This document shows, one piece after another, positions 51,281-59,128 of a stretch of DNA of 64,000 nt. Made by a program: the position numbers and the translations under genes. Numbering within the stretch: position 1 is the stretch's first letter; each line of letters opens with the position of its first letter. The DNA is from Trinickia dinghuensis (lineage in GTDB: Bacteria > Pseudomonadota > Gammaproteobacteria > Burkholderiales > Burkholderiaceae): NCBI RefSeq assembly GCF_003367175.1, contig NZ_QRGA01000006.1, positions 186,001 through 250,000 on the forward strand. The letters run 5' to 3'. The notes beneath the pieces were generated by a model. The model saw nothing but the letters and a program-made list of their open reading frames with translations, did no database searches and was not told the origin of the DNA.

Positions 51281-53008
51281 TCAGCTAAGCTGAGCCGGGC
51301 GCGACAAAGCGTGAAGATAAGCGTGGATTTGACTGACGACGGCAGCGCCGTCGCCGACCGCCGAAGCCACGCGTTTGGTCGATTCCGCGCGCACGTCGCC
51401 GATCGCGAAGATGCCGGGCACGCTCGTTTCCAACGGATAGAGGGGGCTCTCGCCCGCGCGGGCGCCGCTGCCGGTGAATCCGGTCGTCACGAACCCGTTG
51501 CGGTCGAGTTGAACACCGCTCGCGGCCAGCCAGTCGGTTTTCGGATCAGCGCCGATGAACAAGAACAGATGCCGCGACTCGACCACTTCCCGCTCGTCGT
51601 TGTGCCGAATCACCACGCGCGCCAATCCCGCTTCGTCGCCTTCAAGCTCGTCGAGCACGCATCCGGTGCAGACCGACACGTTCGGCAAGGCACCGATTCG
51701 ATCGATCAGGTATTTGGACATGCTGGATTCGAGCGACCGGCCGCGAATCAGCACTCGAATGCTGCGCGCGAAGTTCGCGAGAAAGACGACGGCCTGGCCG
51801 GCGGAATTGCCGCCGCCGATCAGCACGATGTCCAGGCCTTTCGTCAATTTGGCTTCGATCGGCGACGCCCAGTAGTAGATCCCGCGCCCCTCGAACCGAT
51901 CGATGTTCGACACCGACGGCTTGCGATACGCCGCACCGCTCGCGACCACCACGGCACGCGCGCCGATGTGCTGGTCGTCCGCCAAGGAGAGACGAAAGCA
52001 GCGATCTTCACGCGAAACCGAGACGTCGACGACCTTGCCCGGAATCGCGACATGCGCGCCGAATTTCAGCGCCTGCTGATAAGCCCGTGCGGCGAGCGCC
52101 TGTCCCGAGATGCCCGTCGGGAAGCCGAGATAGTTTTCGATGCGGGAGCTGGCCCCGGCTTGACCGCCCGGCGCCCGCTGGTCGAAGACCGCGACGGACA
52201 ATCCCTCGGTCGCCGCATAGACGGCGGCGGCGAGCCCCGCGGGGCCCGCGCCGACGATCGCGACGTCATAGACGCAAGCCGCTTGGAACGTGGGCACGAG
52301 CCCCAGGCAGGTGGCCAACCGCACTTCGTCGGGGGCGCGCAGCACGGAGCCGTCGGGGCACAGGACGAGCGGCAAATCGTCGGGCCCGATCGTCATGTCG
52401 GCCAATAGCGCAATCGCTTCCGGATCGTCGCGTGCGTCGAGGACCGTCGAAGGATGTCCATTTCTTCTCAAGAAACCCTGGAGCGCGATCACGCGCCCTT
52501 CGGTCGGGTCGCCGACGATGATGGGTCCGAGCCCTCGTTCGATGAGGCCAAGGCGCCTCAAGATCAGCGCACGCATGATGTGTTCGCCCAATTGCGCGTC
52601 GGCGACGATCAGCGCGCGCAGCTTGTCGGGCTCGACGAGCAGCGTCTCGCAATCGGTCTCGGCGACGCCGTCGACAAGCGCCGGCTTGCCCGAGAGCTGA
52701 GCCATTTCGGCCATGAAGCTGCCGTCTTCGTGCTCGGCGATCTTCGTCCAGTTGCCGAAGCGGTCGCGCGAACAAATGCGTACACGGCCGTGAAGCAGGA
52801 CGAACAGACCCAGTGCGACCCGCCCGGTTTCGAAGACGAAATCGCCAGCCTTGAACGTCATCGGTCTCGCGAAACGCCGCAAACTGGTGATTTCGGCGGC
52901 GGAAAGCTTCGGAAACAACTGATGCCGCCGATGTTCCAGCGACGAGTACGGGATCTCCTCCTCGGGCGCTGCTGGAACGGTTGGAGCGGCAAGCTCTGGG
53001 CTGTTCAT
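51281..53008 (-). CDS. cyclic-nucleotide-binding domain fused to a thioredoxin-reductase-like flavoprotein
   Basis: A 575-aa two-part protein. Residues about 30-150 form a cNMP-binding (CAP-type) beta barrel (FKAGDFVFETGRVALGLFVL). A thioredoxin-like linker region follows, and from about residue 250 there is a thioredoxin-reductase-type FAD/NAD(P) module: VAIVGAGPAGLAAAVYAATE, GGQAGASSRIENYLGFP, IGGGNSAGQAVVFLA and PGIFAIGDVRAEST. The CxxC redox pair of thioredoxin reductase is replaced (YYWASPIEA), so it is not a classical reductase. The ATG at 53008 avoids an unrelated extension. Substrate unknown. Confidence 0.85.
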   Translation of the reverse strand: MNSPELAAPTVPAAPEEEIPYSSLEHRRHQLFPKLSAAEITSLRRFARPMTFKAGDFVFETGRVALGLFVLLHGRVRICSRDRFGNWTKIAEHEDGSFMAEMAQLSGKPALVDGVAETDCETLLVEPDKLRALIVADAQLGEHIMRALILRRLGLIERGLGPIIVGDPTEGRVIALQGFLRRNGHPSTVLDARDDPEAIALLADMTIGPDDLPLVLCPDGSVLRAPDEVRLATCLGLVPTFQAACVYDVAIVGAGPAGLAAAVYAATEGLSVAVFDQRAPGGQAGASSRIENYLGFPTGISGQALAARAYQQALKFGAHVAIPGKVVDVSVSREDRCFRLSLADDQHIGARAVVVASGAAYRKPSVSNIDRFEGRGIYYWASPIEAKLTKGLDIVLIGGGNSAGQAVVFLANFARSIRVLIRGRSLESSMSKYLIDRIGALPNVSVCTGCVLDELEGDEAGLARVVIRHNDEREVVESRHLFLFIGADPKTDWLAASGVQLDRNGFVTTGFTGSGARAGESPLYPLETSVPGIFAIGDVRAESTKRVASAVGDGAAVVSQIHAYLHALSRPAQLS

Positions 53009-53054
53009 GGTGGGCCTCGGCGTTTTCAGGTGACGTCGCGATCGATGCTCTAGC

Positions 53055-53070
53055 GCTGGCGAGCGCCAGC
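53055..53070 (-). terminator. short hairpin downstream of the PLP dehydratase gene
   Basis: GCTGGC (53055-53060) and GCCAGC (53065-53070) with a GAGC loop, extendable by CTA/TAG pairs outside. It lies 60 bases after the stop of the gene at 53131 in its reading direction. There is no T tract. Confidence 0.35.
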
Positions 53071-53130
53071 TTAGCAAGGTTCGGCGAAAAGCGCCTTCTG
53101 AAAACCCGTAGTGAGGCCGCACCGCGCCAT

Positions 53131-54099
53131 TTAAGCAGCCGCTAAGGAGCAGAACCGTTCGAGATCGATATTGCCGCCGCTAATGATGACACCGACGCGT
53201 TTGCCTTTGAGCGAGTCCTTGGCATTCAAGGCGCCGGCTAACCCAAGACACCCGGTAGGCTCGACGATCATCTTCATACGGGATGCGTAGAACTTCATGG
53301 CGCTGACCAAATCCGCATCCGACGCCGTGAGGATGTCATCGACGTCGCGCTTGATGATGGCGAACGTGTAGTTGCCGAGGTGTTGCGTCTGCGCCCCGTC
53401 GGCGATGGTCTTCGGAGTATCGATATGAACGATGCTGCCGCTGCGGAACGATTGCTGGCCGTCGTTCCCCGCTTCCGGCTCGACACCGTAGAGCACGCAT
53501 TGCGGTGCGAGCGCCCGCGTGGAAAGCGCGGTGCCCGAGAGCAGCCCGCCGCCGCCCAGCGGCACGAACAGGTAGTCGAGCGCGCCCACTTCCTCGAACA
53601 GCTCTTTGGCGGCGGTGCCTTGCCCTGCCAGAACGTCGGGATGGTCGTAGGGCGGGATCAGCGTGAGGCCCTGCTCCTCGGCCAGACGGCGGCCGATGGC
53701 TTCGCGGTCCTCCGTATAGCGGTCGTATACGACGACGTTCGCACCATACCCTTTTGTTGCAGCCACCTTCGCCGCCGGGGCGTCATGCGGCATGACGATC
53801 GTGGCCGGCATGCCCAGGATCTTCGCGGACAGCGCGATACCCTGTGCGTGATTGCCCGACGAGAAGGCGACGACGCCGGCCTTGCGCTGCTGCGGAGAGA
53901 ATTTCGACAGCGCGTTGAAGGCGCCGCGAAACTTGAAGGCGCCCATGCGCTGAAAGTTTTCGCACTTGATGAATACGTCGGCGCCGACAATCTCGTTCAG
54001 CGTGCGCGACGTTTGAACCGGTGTCCGGTTGGCCGCGCCGGCGATACGCGCGGCCGCTGCCTCGACGTCGGCATAGGTAGGAAGTTCGAAGTTAGTCAT
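53131..54099 (-). CDS. PLP-dependent threonine-dehydratase-family enzyme (hydroxyaspartate dehydratase/EutB-like)
   Basis: A 322-aa fold-type II PLP enzyme. The cofactor Lys lies in NFQRMGAFKFRGAFNAL and the phosphate-binding loop is PLGGGGLLSG. No C-terminal ACT domain is present, unlike biosynthetic threonine dehydratases. The sequence style matches threo-3-hydroxyaspartate ammonia-lyases and serine racemases, and also EutB of ectoine breakdown. It is paired with an ornithine-cyclodeaminase-family gene 44 bases upstream on the same strand. Together they could turn 3-hydroxyaspartate into iminosuccinate/oxaloacetate and aspartate. The enzyme family is sure; the substrate is inferred. Confidence 0.82.
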   Translation of the reverse strand: MTNFELPTYADVEAAAARIAGAANRTPVQTSRTLNEIVGADVFIKCENFQRMGAFKFRGAFNALSKFSPQQRKAGVVAFSSGNHAQGIALSAKILGMPATIVMPHDAPAAKVAATKGYGANVVVYDRYTEDREAIGRRLAEEQGLTLIPPYDHPDVLAGQGTAAKELFEEVGALDYLFVPLGGGGLLSGTALSTRALAPQCVLYGVEPEAGNDGQQSFRSGSIVHIDTPKTIADGAQTQHLGNYTFAIIKRDVDDILTASDADLVSAMKFYASRMKMIVEPTGCLGLAGALNAKDSLKGKRVGVIISGGNIDLERFCSLAAA

Positions 54100-54143
54100 A
54101 TGAGATTCACGTGGCGGATTTCAAAGGGGCGATTCACCCTGTT

Positions 54144-55115
54144 TCACCAAGGCCATGCAACGGAGGTTCCGAGTCCTTTCTCGATAGCTTGCCGATACAG
54201 GAAGCGCGCGACCGTTAAATCCTGGAGCGCGAGCCCTGTCATGTCGAATACCGTAATGTCGTTCGCGGAGCGGCCCGCGGATGCCGCCCCGGCCAGAAGA
54301 TCTCCAATTTCGGTACACGGCAACTCCGGCGCCCATTGGCACTCGCCGATGCTGCGCGCCTGATTCAGGTCGTCCACGACAATGCGGGCACGTTGCAACA
54401 GCCCCTCCGGCAGTTCGCGCTTGCCGACGGTGTCTGAACCGACGCAAGTCAGGTGAGTACCCGGTCGGACCGCATCGGCATCGAACAGCGCCCCGCCGCC
54501 TGTCGTGGCCGTGATGACGACGTCGCTGCCCGCGACCGCATCGTTGCGATCCCGCGCCAGACTGATCGCGCAACGGCCCTGAAATGCGGCTTCGAACGAC
54601 GGCGCCAGCTCCCCGCCGGACGTCACATATTGCACCGTGCAGCGTTGCGGCAGCAGCATCAACGCGTATTCGAGTTGAACCCGCGCCTGCACCCCTGTTC
54701 CGAAAACGCAAATTCTGCTGCTTTCGGGATGCGCAAGCAACTGCGTCCCCAAGCCGCCGGCCGCCCCCGTGCGCGCCGTGGTAACCGCATTGCCGTCCAT
54801 GATGCAAAGCGGGCGGCCGGTATGCGGGTCGAACAATGCGATCGTCGCTTGATGAAGATCGCCGCCTAGACCCCGATTGCCCGGCCAGAATCCCGCTGCC
54901 TTGAAGCCAAGAAGGTCTTGACTTGCGACATCTCCGGATTTGATTCCGAACACGCCGCCGGTGTGCAGCTTCGTCCGAACCAGAGGAAACACTCGCCCGG
55001 CCCTTTGACTGTGCAGGATGAAAGCTTCGCGCACCGCGGCCAGCACGCGGTCGGGCTGAAGGCTCGGCGCGACGACATCGCGATCGAGGAGAAGAAGCTT
55101 GGCGTCTGTCGGCAT
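54144..55115 (-). CDS. ornithine cyclodeaminase/mu-crystallin-family oxidoreductase (BhcD/EutC-like)
   Basis: A 323-aa NAD(P)-dependent enzyme of the OCD/mu-crystallin family, with FGIKSGDV, LDVNGNA-type substrate-loop region (IMDGNAVTTARTGAAGGLG), a Rossmann motif FGTGVQARVQLE and VGSDTVGKRELP. The family includes ornithine cyclodeaminase, EutC of ectoine catabolism and iminosuccinate reductase BhcD. Its partner gene is a PLP dehydratase, which favours imine reduction over cyclodeamination. The ATG at 55115 is chosen over the longer frame to 55310, which crosses the putative operator region. Confidence 0.8.
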   Translation of the reverse strand: MPTDAKLLLLDRDVVAPSLQPDRVLAAVREAFILHSQRAGRVFPLVRTKLHTGGVFGIKSGDVASQDLLGFKAAGFWPGNRGLGGDLHQATIALFDPHTGRPLCIMDGNAVTTARTGAAGGLGTQLLAHPESSRICVFGTGVQARVQLEYALMLLPQRCTVQYVTSGGELAPSFEAAFQGRCAISLARDRNDAVAGSDVVITATTGGGALFDADAVRPGTHLTCVGSDTVGKRELPEGLLQRARIVVDDLNQARSIGECQWAPELPCTEIGDLLAGAASAGRSANDITVFDMTGLALQDLTVARFLYRQAIEKGLGTSVAWPW

Positions 55116-55155
55116 GTTCGCGAAAGGCTTTCCGGTTCGGTGCTGGTCGAGCAGA

Positions 55156-55192
55156 TATACAGTATGTCCAAATTTAGACGAAAAGTCAAGAT
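55156..55192. promoter_or_regulatory. operator-like direct repeat, copy A, before the OCD-family gene
   Basis: TATAC followed by a core CAAATTTAGACGAAAAGTCAAGAT that recurs with few changes at 55307-55332. Inside it GTCCAAATTTAGAC (55166-55179) is an imperfect palindrome (6 of 7 pairs). It lies 41 bases upstream of the OCD-family start. Likely bound by the divergent regulator. Confidence 0.5.
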
Positions 55193-55294
55193 CCGAGCGG
55201 CGGCATCGGGTGAGGCTCCCTCGGATGGCCCGTGTCGGCCCGCGCCGCCGTCCGGGTCTTGAAATCGGCAAGGCTCGGCCGACGCGCTCGAGCC

Positions 55295-55332
55295 TATACA
55301 ATGCGATCAAAGTTAGACGAAGAGTCCAAGAT
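55295..55332. promoter_or_regulatory. operator-like direct repeat, copy B, over the regulator promoter
   Basis: TATACAATGC (possible -10) followed by CAAAGTTAGACGAAGAGTCCAAGAT, matching copy A. It reaches the ATG of the regulator at 55331, so binding here would block its own expression. Confidence 0.5.
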
Positions 55333-55963
55333 GGCTAAGAGAAAACTGACCGGCGAGCAGCAGGCGATCCTCGAGCAGGTCAAGCAAATTGCGGCGGGGC
55401 TCGGCGAGACATTGGCCCCCTTCACCGAGGTGGTGCTCCACGACCTGCGCACGCCGAAGCATTCCATCCTCGCGATTCACAACAACCTGTCCGGGCGTCA
55501 GGTCGGCGATCCGACGACGGAACTCGGTTTGGCGCGCATCGAGGACGATTCCTACCCGCAAATTCTCGCGAACTACGCGAATCGATTCAGCGACGGGCGG
55601 CAGGCCAAAAGCACTTCGATTGGAATCAAGGATTCGGAGGGGCATTACTTCGCCGCGCTCTGTCTGAACGTCGACGTGACGCTGTTCCGCAGCATCTCCA
55701 CGCTGCTCGAGCAGTTCTCGGTGCCGAATGCAGCGGTGATCAAGGAAACGCTGGATCCATCGACGGCGGACTCGCTTCGCGAGCGAATCGACCGGTTCGC
55801 CGTCGGGTTGGCCACCACGCCGCAGGCACTTCGGACAGATCAGCGCCGGGCTTTGATGCAGGCGCTTAAGGAAGAGGGATATTTGGATTTGCGTCGATCG
55901 ATGGAGACGATCGCGCAGCACCTGGGCGTATCGCGCGCAACCGTCTATAACGACGCCAAGTAG
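55331..55963 (+). CDS. YheO/DauR-type transcriptional regulator
   Basis: A 210-aa regulator with an N-terminal YheO-like PAS domain (AGLGETLAPFTEVVLHDLRT, HNNLSGRQVGDPTTELGLA) and a C-terminal HTH (TIAQHLGVSRATVYNDAK). This family includes DauR, which controls D-arginine catabolism, and other amino-acid catabolic regulators. It is divergent from the dehydratase/OCD pair and two near-identical operator-like repeats lie between. An in-frame ATG at 55301 falls in the putative -10, so 55331 with the GAAGAG site is preferred. Confidence 0.85.
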   Translation: MAKRKLTGEQQAILEQVKQIAAGLGETLAPFTEVVLHDLRTPKHSILAIHNNLSGRQVGDPTTELGLARIEDDSYPQILANYANRFSDGRQAKSTSIGIKDSEGHYFAALCLNVDVTLFRSISTLLEQFSVPNAAVIKETLDPSTADSLRERIDRFAVGLATTPQALRTDQRRALMQALKEEGYLDLRRSMETIAQHLGVSRATVYNDAK

Positions 55964-56094
55964 AGAAGGCTTTTTCGGGGCGCTTTTTTTCGCTATTTGT
56001 CCGCTATTTGTCCGTCAGCCTGCCGCCCGTGCGTCATTGTCACGGCGGCTCGATGTCGTTGCATCCGCCGTAACCCAATCTCATGGAGGCTCAA

Positions 56095-56466
56095 ATGCAA
56101 TACCTGTTGATGATCTACTCGGCGGAAATCGACTGGCACGGACTGGCGGAAAGCGACCGGCAAGAAAAAGTCGCCGCGTATCAGGCGTATACGGAATCGC
56201 TGCAGAAGGCGGACGTGGTCCTCGGCAAGAACCGGCTGCAGCCGACGAATACGGCGACTACCGTGCGGCTCGTCGACGGTAAGCCGCAGGTGCTGGACGG
56301 ACCGTTTTGCGATTCGAAGGAGCAGTTGGCCGGCTACTACCTGATCGACGTGCCGAACTTGGATGCGGCGATCGCGTGGGCGGCGCGTTGTCCGGGCGCG
56401 AGCCACGGCATCATGGAAGTGCGCCCGATCTGGACGATGCCTTACGAGCCGGCGCCAACCGCATGA
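56095..56466 (+). CDS. YCII/DGPF-domain protein coupled to an ECF sigma factor
   Basis: A 123-aa protein of the YCII-related (DGPF) family: MQYLLMIYSAEIDW, VRLVDGKPQVLDGPFCDSKE and AGYYLIDVPNLDAAIAWAAR. The GGAGG at 56084-56088 supports the ATG at 56095 over that at 56083. It overlaps the sigma factor gene by ATGA, the standard pairing of DGPF proteins with ECF42-type sigma factors. Its biochemical role is unknown; an association with sigma-factor control is inferred from the recurring gene pair. Confidence 0.88.
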   Translation: MQYLLMIYSAEIDWHGLAESDRQEKVAAYQAYTESLQKADVVLGKNRLQPTNTATTVRLVDGKPQVLDGPFCDSKEQLAGYYLIDVPNLDAAIAWAARCPGASHGIMEVRPIWTMPYEPAPTA

Positions 56467-57752
56467 GCCCGTCCGGCCGCGACCGCGAAGCGGAGAACGC
56501 CGCCCGCGAGGTTGCGGAAGCGGTCGCGCGCCGCAGCTACGGCAAGCTCGTCGCGCTGCTGGCGATGCGTACGCGCGACGTGGCCGCGGCCGAAGACGTC
56601 CTGGCCGATGCGTTCGCGGCCGCGCTCGTCGATTGGCCCAAGCGCGGCTGTCCCGCGAATCCGGAAGCGTGGCTGATGACGGTCGCGCGGCGCCGGGCGA
56701 TCGATGCCGCGCGGCACCGGCGCGTCGGCGATGAACTGATGAACGAGTTCGTGCTCCTTGCCGACGAGATCGATGATAAGGATCCAAGCGCACTGCCGGA
56801 CCGGCGGCTAGCACTACTGTTCGCGTGCACGCACCCCGCGCTCGAGGCTACGATCTGCACGCCGCTGATGTTGCAGGTTGTGCTGGGGCTCGACGCAAAA
56901 ACAATTGCATCCGCGTTCTTGACGTCGCCCGCGGCGATGGGAAAGCGCCTGGCTCGAGCGAAGAACAAGATCCGCGACGCGGGGATTCCCTTCTGCGTGC
57001 CCGAGCGCGAAGAACTGCCCGGGCGGCTGGCGGCGGTGCTCGAAGCCGTTTACGCGGTGTTTGCGGAAGGATGGAGCGATCCGGTCGGCGGCGATACCGT
57101 GCGGCACGATCTGGCCGGGGAGGCGCTGTTTCTCGCGCAGTTGCTCGTTGAACTGCTGCCCGAGGAGCCTGAAGCGCTCGGTCTGCTTTCGCTGATCTTG
57201 TTTGCTCACGCACGGCGCGATGCGCGACGCAATGCGGCGGGAGAGTATGTGCCGCTGTCGGAGCAGGATCCCGCGAAGTGGAATACACCGATGCTCGACG
57301 CGGCCGATGCGCTGCTGCTGCACGCGAGCACGTTCAACGTGATCGCGCGCTTTCAGTTGGAGGCCGCATTGCAGTCGGCACATGTATACCGCTGCAGGAC
57401 AGGCCAACCGAACTGGGATGAAGTCGTGCAGCTTTACGATGCCTTGCTTGCGATCGCGGCGTCGCCGGTGATTGCCGTGAACCGAGCATCCGCATTGGCT
57501 GAATGCGAAGGCCCGCAAGCGGCGCTCGATGCGCTTGCGCCCTATGCGGACGATCCACGTTTATCGGAGTACCAACCGTATTGGGCGACCCGCGCGGATC
57601 TGCTCGCGCGAGCGGGTTCGACGGACGAGGCGCTCAGTTCCTACGATATTGCGATCGGCCTCGAACGCGATCCCGCGGTGCGCAGGTTTTTGCAGCACAG
57701 GCGGGCCGAACTGTTGCCGCCGCCCTGCCCTCAACCGCGCGACTTCTTATAA
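56463..57752 (+). CDS. ECF sigma factor with long C-terminal extension (ECF42-type)
   Basis: A 429-aa sigma factor. Region 2 is near residues 15-90 (AAEDVLADAFAAALVDWPKR, PEAWLMTVARRRAIDAARHR) and region 4 near 115-175 (LMLQVVLGLDAKTIASAFL, then MGKRLARAKNKIRDAG). A C-terminal TPR-like extension of about 240 residues (LHASTFNVIARFQLEAALQS, INRASALAE-type blocks) is typical of ECF42 and replaces a separate anti-sigma factor. It is coupled to the DGPF gene and its 3' end overlaps the convergent ridA-like gene by 22 bases. Confidence 0.88.
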   Translation: MSPSGRDREAENAAREVAEAVARRSYGKLVALLAMRTRDVAAAEDVLADAFAAALVDWPKRGCPANPEAWLMTVARRRAIDAARHRRVGDELMNEFVLLADEIDDKDPSALPDRRLALLFACTHPALEATICTPLMLQVVLGLDAKTIASAFLTSPAAMGKRLARAKNKIRDAGIPFCVPEREELPGRLAAVLEAVYAVFAEGWSDPVGGDTVRHDLAGEALFLAQLLVELLPEEPEALGLLSLILFAHARRDARRNAAGEYVPLSEQDPAKWNTPMLDAADALLLHASTFNVIARFQLEAALQSAHVYRCRTGQPNWDEVVQLYDALLAIAASPVIAVNRASALAECEGPQAALDALAPYADDPRLSEYQPYWATRADLLARAGSTDEALSSYDIAIGLERDPAVRRFLQHRRAELLPPPCPQPRDFL

Positions 57753-58117
57753 GCCACGCAGTCGACCTCGACCTTGCAGTCGATGACCATGCTCGAAACA
57801 ACACACGCGCGCGCCGGCGGATGTTCGCCGAAGTACTCGCGGAACACTTTGTTGAACGATGCGAAGTCGCGCGGATCGTCGAGCCATACGCCGCAGCGCA
57901 CGACATCCTCCGCGGTGTACCCCGCTTCATTGAGAATCGCGAACAAGTTCTGGAGCGTCTTGTGCGACTGCTCGACGATGCCGCCGTTGATGACCTCTCC
58001 GTTCTCCATCGGCGTCTGACCCGACACGTACAGCCAACCGTCTGCTTCGACCGCACGCGCGAACGGCATATGCTGACCGCCTGTACCCTTACCACCCTCG
58101 ACACCATAGCGCTTCAT
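57731..58117 (-). CDS. RidA/YjgF-family protein
   Basis: A 128-aa RidA-superfamily protein. Members hydrolyse reactive enamines and imines such as 2-aminoacrylate. Signatures: LYVSGQTPMENGEVI, TLQNLFAILNEAGY, DVVRCGVWLDDP and the C-terminal ARACVVSSMVIDCKVEVDCVA. The Arg expected for the active site is present in PPARACV. It is single-gene and convergent with the sigma factor gene. Confidence 0.85.
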   Translation of the reverse strand: MKRYGVEGGKGTGGQHMPFARAVEADGWLYVSGQTPMENGEVINGGIVEQSHKTLQNLFAILNEAGYTAEDVVRCGVWLDDPRDFASFNKVFREYFGEHPPARACVVSSMVIDCKVEVDCVAYKKSRG

Positions 58118-58211
58118 CGATGCTCTCCTTTGAAACTAGTGGCAAGAGTTTACCGTGCGCCAGGGCTATGCAGGGAACAGCGCTGTTGCGATCTGGGTGA
58201 GACCTTCTACG

Positions 58212-58247
58212 TCAGTGCCCCACCACCCACTTTTAATAGGGCACTGA
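58212..58247. promoter_or_regulatory. 9-bp perfect inverted repeat upstream of the DUF3348 operon
   Basis: TCAGTGCCC (58212-58220) and GGGCACTGA (58239-58247) are perfect arms with an 18-base spacer. The site is in the 179-base gap between divergent ridA-like and DUF3348 genes, 50 bases before the ATG at 58297. It could be an operator or a leader hairpin. Confidence 0.4.
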
Positions 58248-58296
58248 CCGCCCCCACCCCGAGGACGTGTAAACTGCTGCCTTTTTGTTTGCCGGA

Positions 58297-59118
58297 ATGG
58301 TGCACGTACCCGGTCGCCAGGCCTTCACCGGCCCAGCGCTCATCCGCTTACTCGCCCGTCTGACGGACGCCCGTTTCCCGGAGTCCGGGCCTGCGCTCGC
58401 CGATCAACTCGTTCAATGGCTCGGCTGGACCGACGCGATCGCGTTGTCCTCGGCGCTGGGCGGCAACCCGTCAGCCGGTGTAGCCCGCGACCTCGCGCCC
58501 GATCACGCGGAAGACGCACTGTGCACGCGCGTGCGTACGTCGCTGACGAATGCCATCGCCCGCGATGCCACGCTCACGCCGCAGCGCCTGCGCAGCCGCG
58601 CGCGCAATCGTCAGGACAATGCGACGGCCGATATCGCACCGGAATACGCGGCGTTTCGTCAGTGCTATCTGTCTTTGCAGGAAGAGATGGAAACCGCGAT
58701 CGGCAATCTGCGCACGCTGCTGCGCGGGATGCTCGCGTCCCGCGGCGAGCCGGCGATGTCGCGGCTCGCCGCGGTGGATGCCGTGATGGAACGCGTGCTC
58801 GGCATCCGCGAGCACAACGCGCTCGCCGCCGTGCCTGGGTTGCTTGCCGTGCACTACGAACGGCTGCGCGACGCGGAACTCGAACGGCACGCGGCGCATG
58901 CGAACGCGGAAAGCGCGTCGGCGGACGCCGCGCGAAACGCCGTTCAAAGCGCGCCCCATCCGGCAGCACGAGCAGCACGCTCGGCGGATTCGCCGACCGT
59001 CGTGGACGGCCCCTGGCTCGACGTGTTCCGCAAGGACATGCAGAGCGTGCTGCTGGCCGAACTCGAGATTCGTTTTCAACCGGTCGAAGGGCTGCGCGCC
59101 GCCCTTCGTGCCTGCTAA
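58297..59118 (+). CDS. DUF3348-family protein
   Basis: A 273-aa soluble helical protein of the DUF3348 family, first in a four-gene operon with a MotA/TolQ-like protein, an OmpA/MotB-like protein and a DUF2894 protein. The middle region (YLSLQEEMETAIGNLRTLL) looks coiled. No catalytic motif was found. Given its partners, it may be a cytosolic accessory of an ion-driven membrane motor. The ATG at 58297 is chosen; a TTG at 58285 is in frame. Confidence 0.75.
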   Translation: MVHVPGRQAFTGPALIRLLARLTDARFPESGPALADQLVQWLGWTDAIALSSALGGNPSAGVARDLAPDHAEDALCTRVRTSLTNAIARDATLTPQRLRSRARNRQDNATADIAPEYAAFRQCYLSLQEEMETAIGNLRTLLRGMLASRGEPAMSRLAAVDAVMERVLGIREHNALAAVPGLLAVHYERLRDAELERHAAHANAESASADAARNAVQSAPHPAARAARSADSPTVVDGPWLDVFRKDMQSVLLAELEIRFQPVEGLRAALRAC

Positions 59119-59128
59119 CCGGGACCCC

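Noticed and set aside
55964-56012. T-rich stretch and tandem CGCTATTTGTC repeat after the YheO-type regulator as a terminator
   Set aside because: T runs are present, but no convincing stem precedes them; the 11-bp tandem repeat is too short to interpret.
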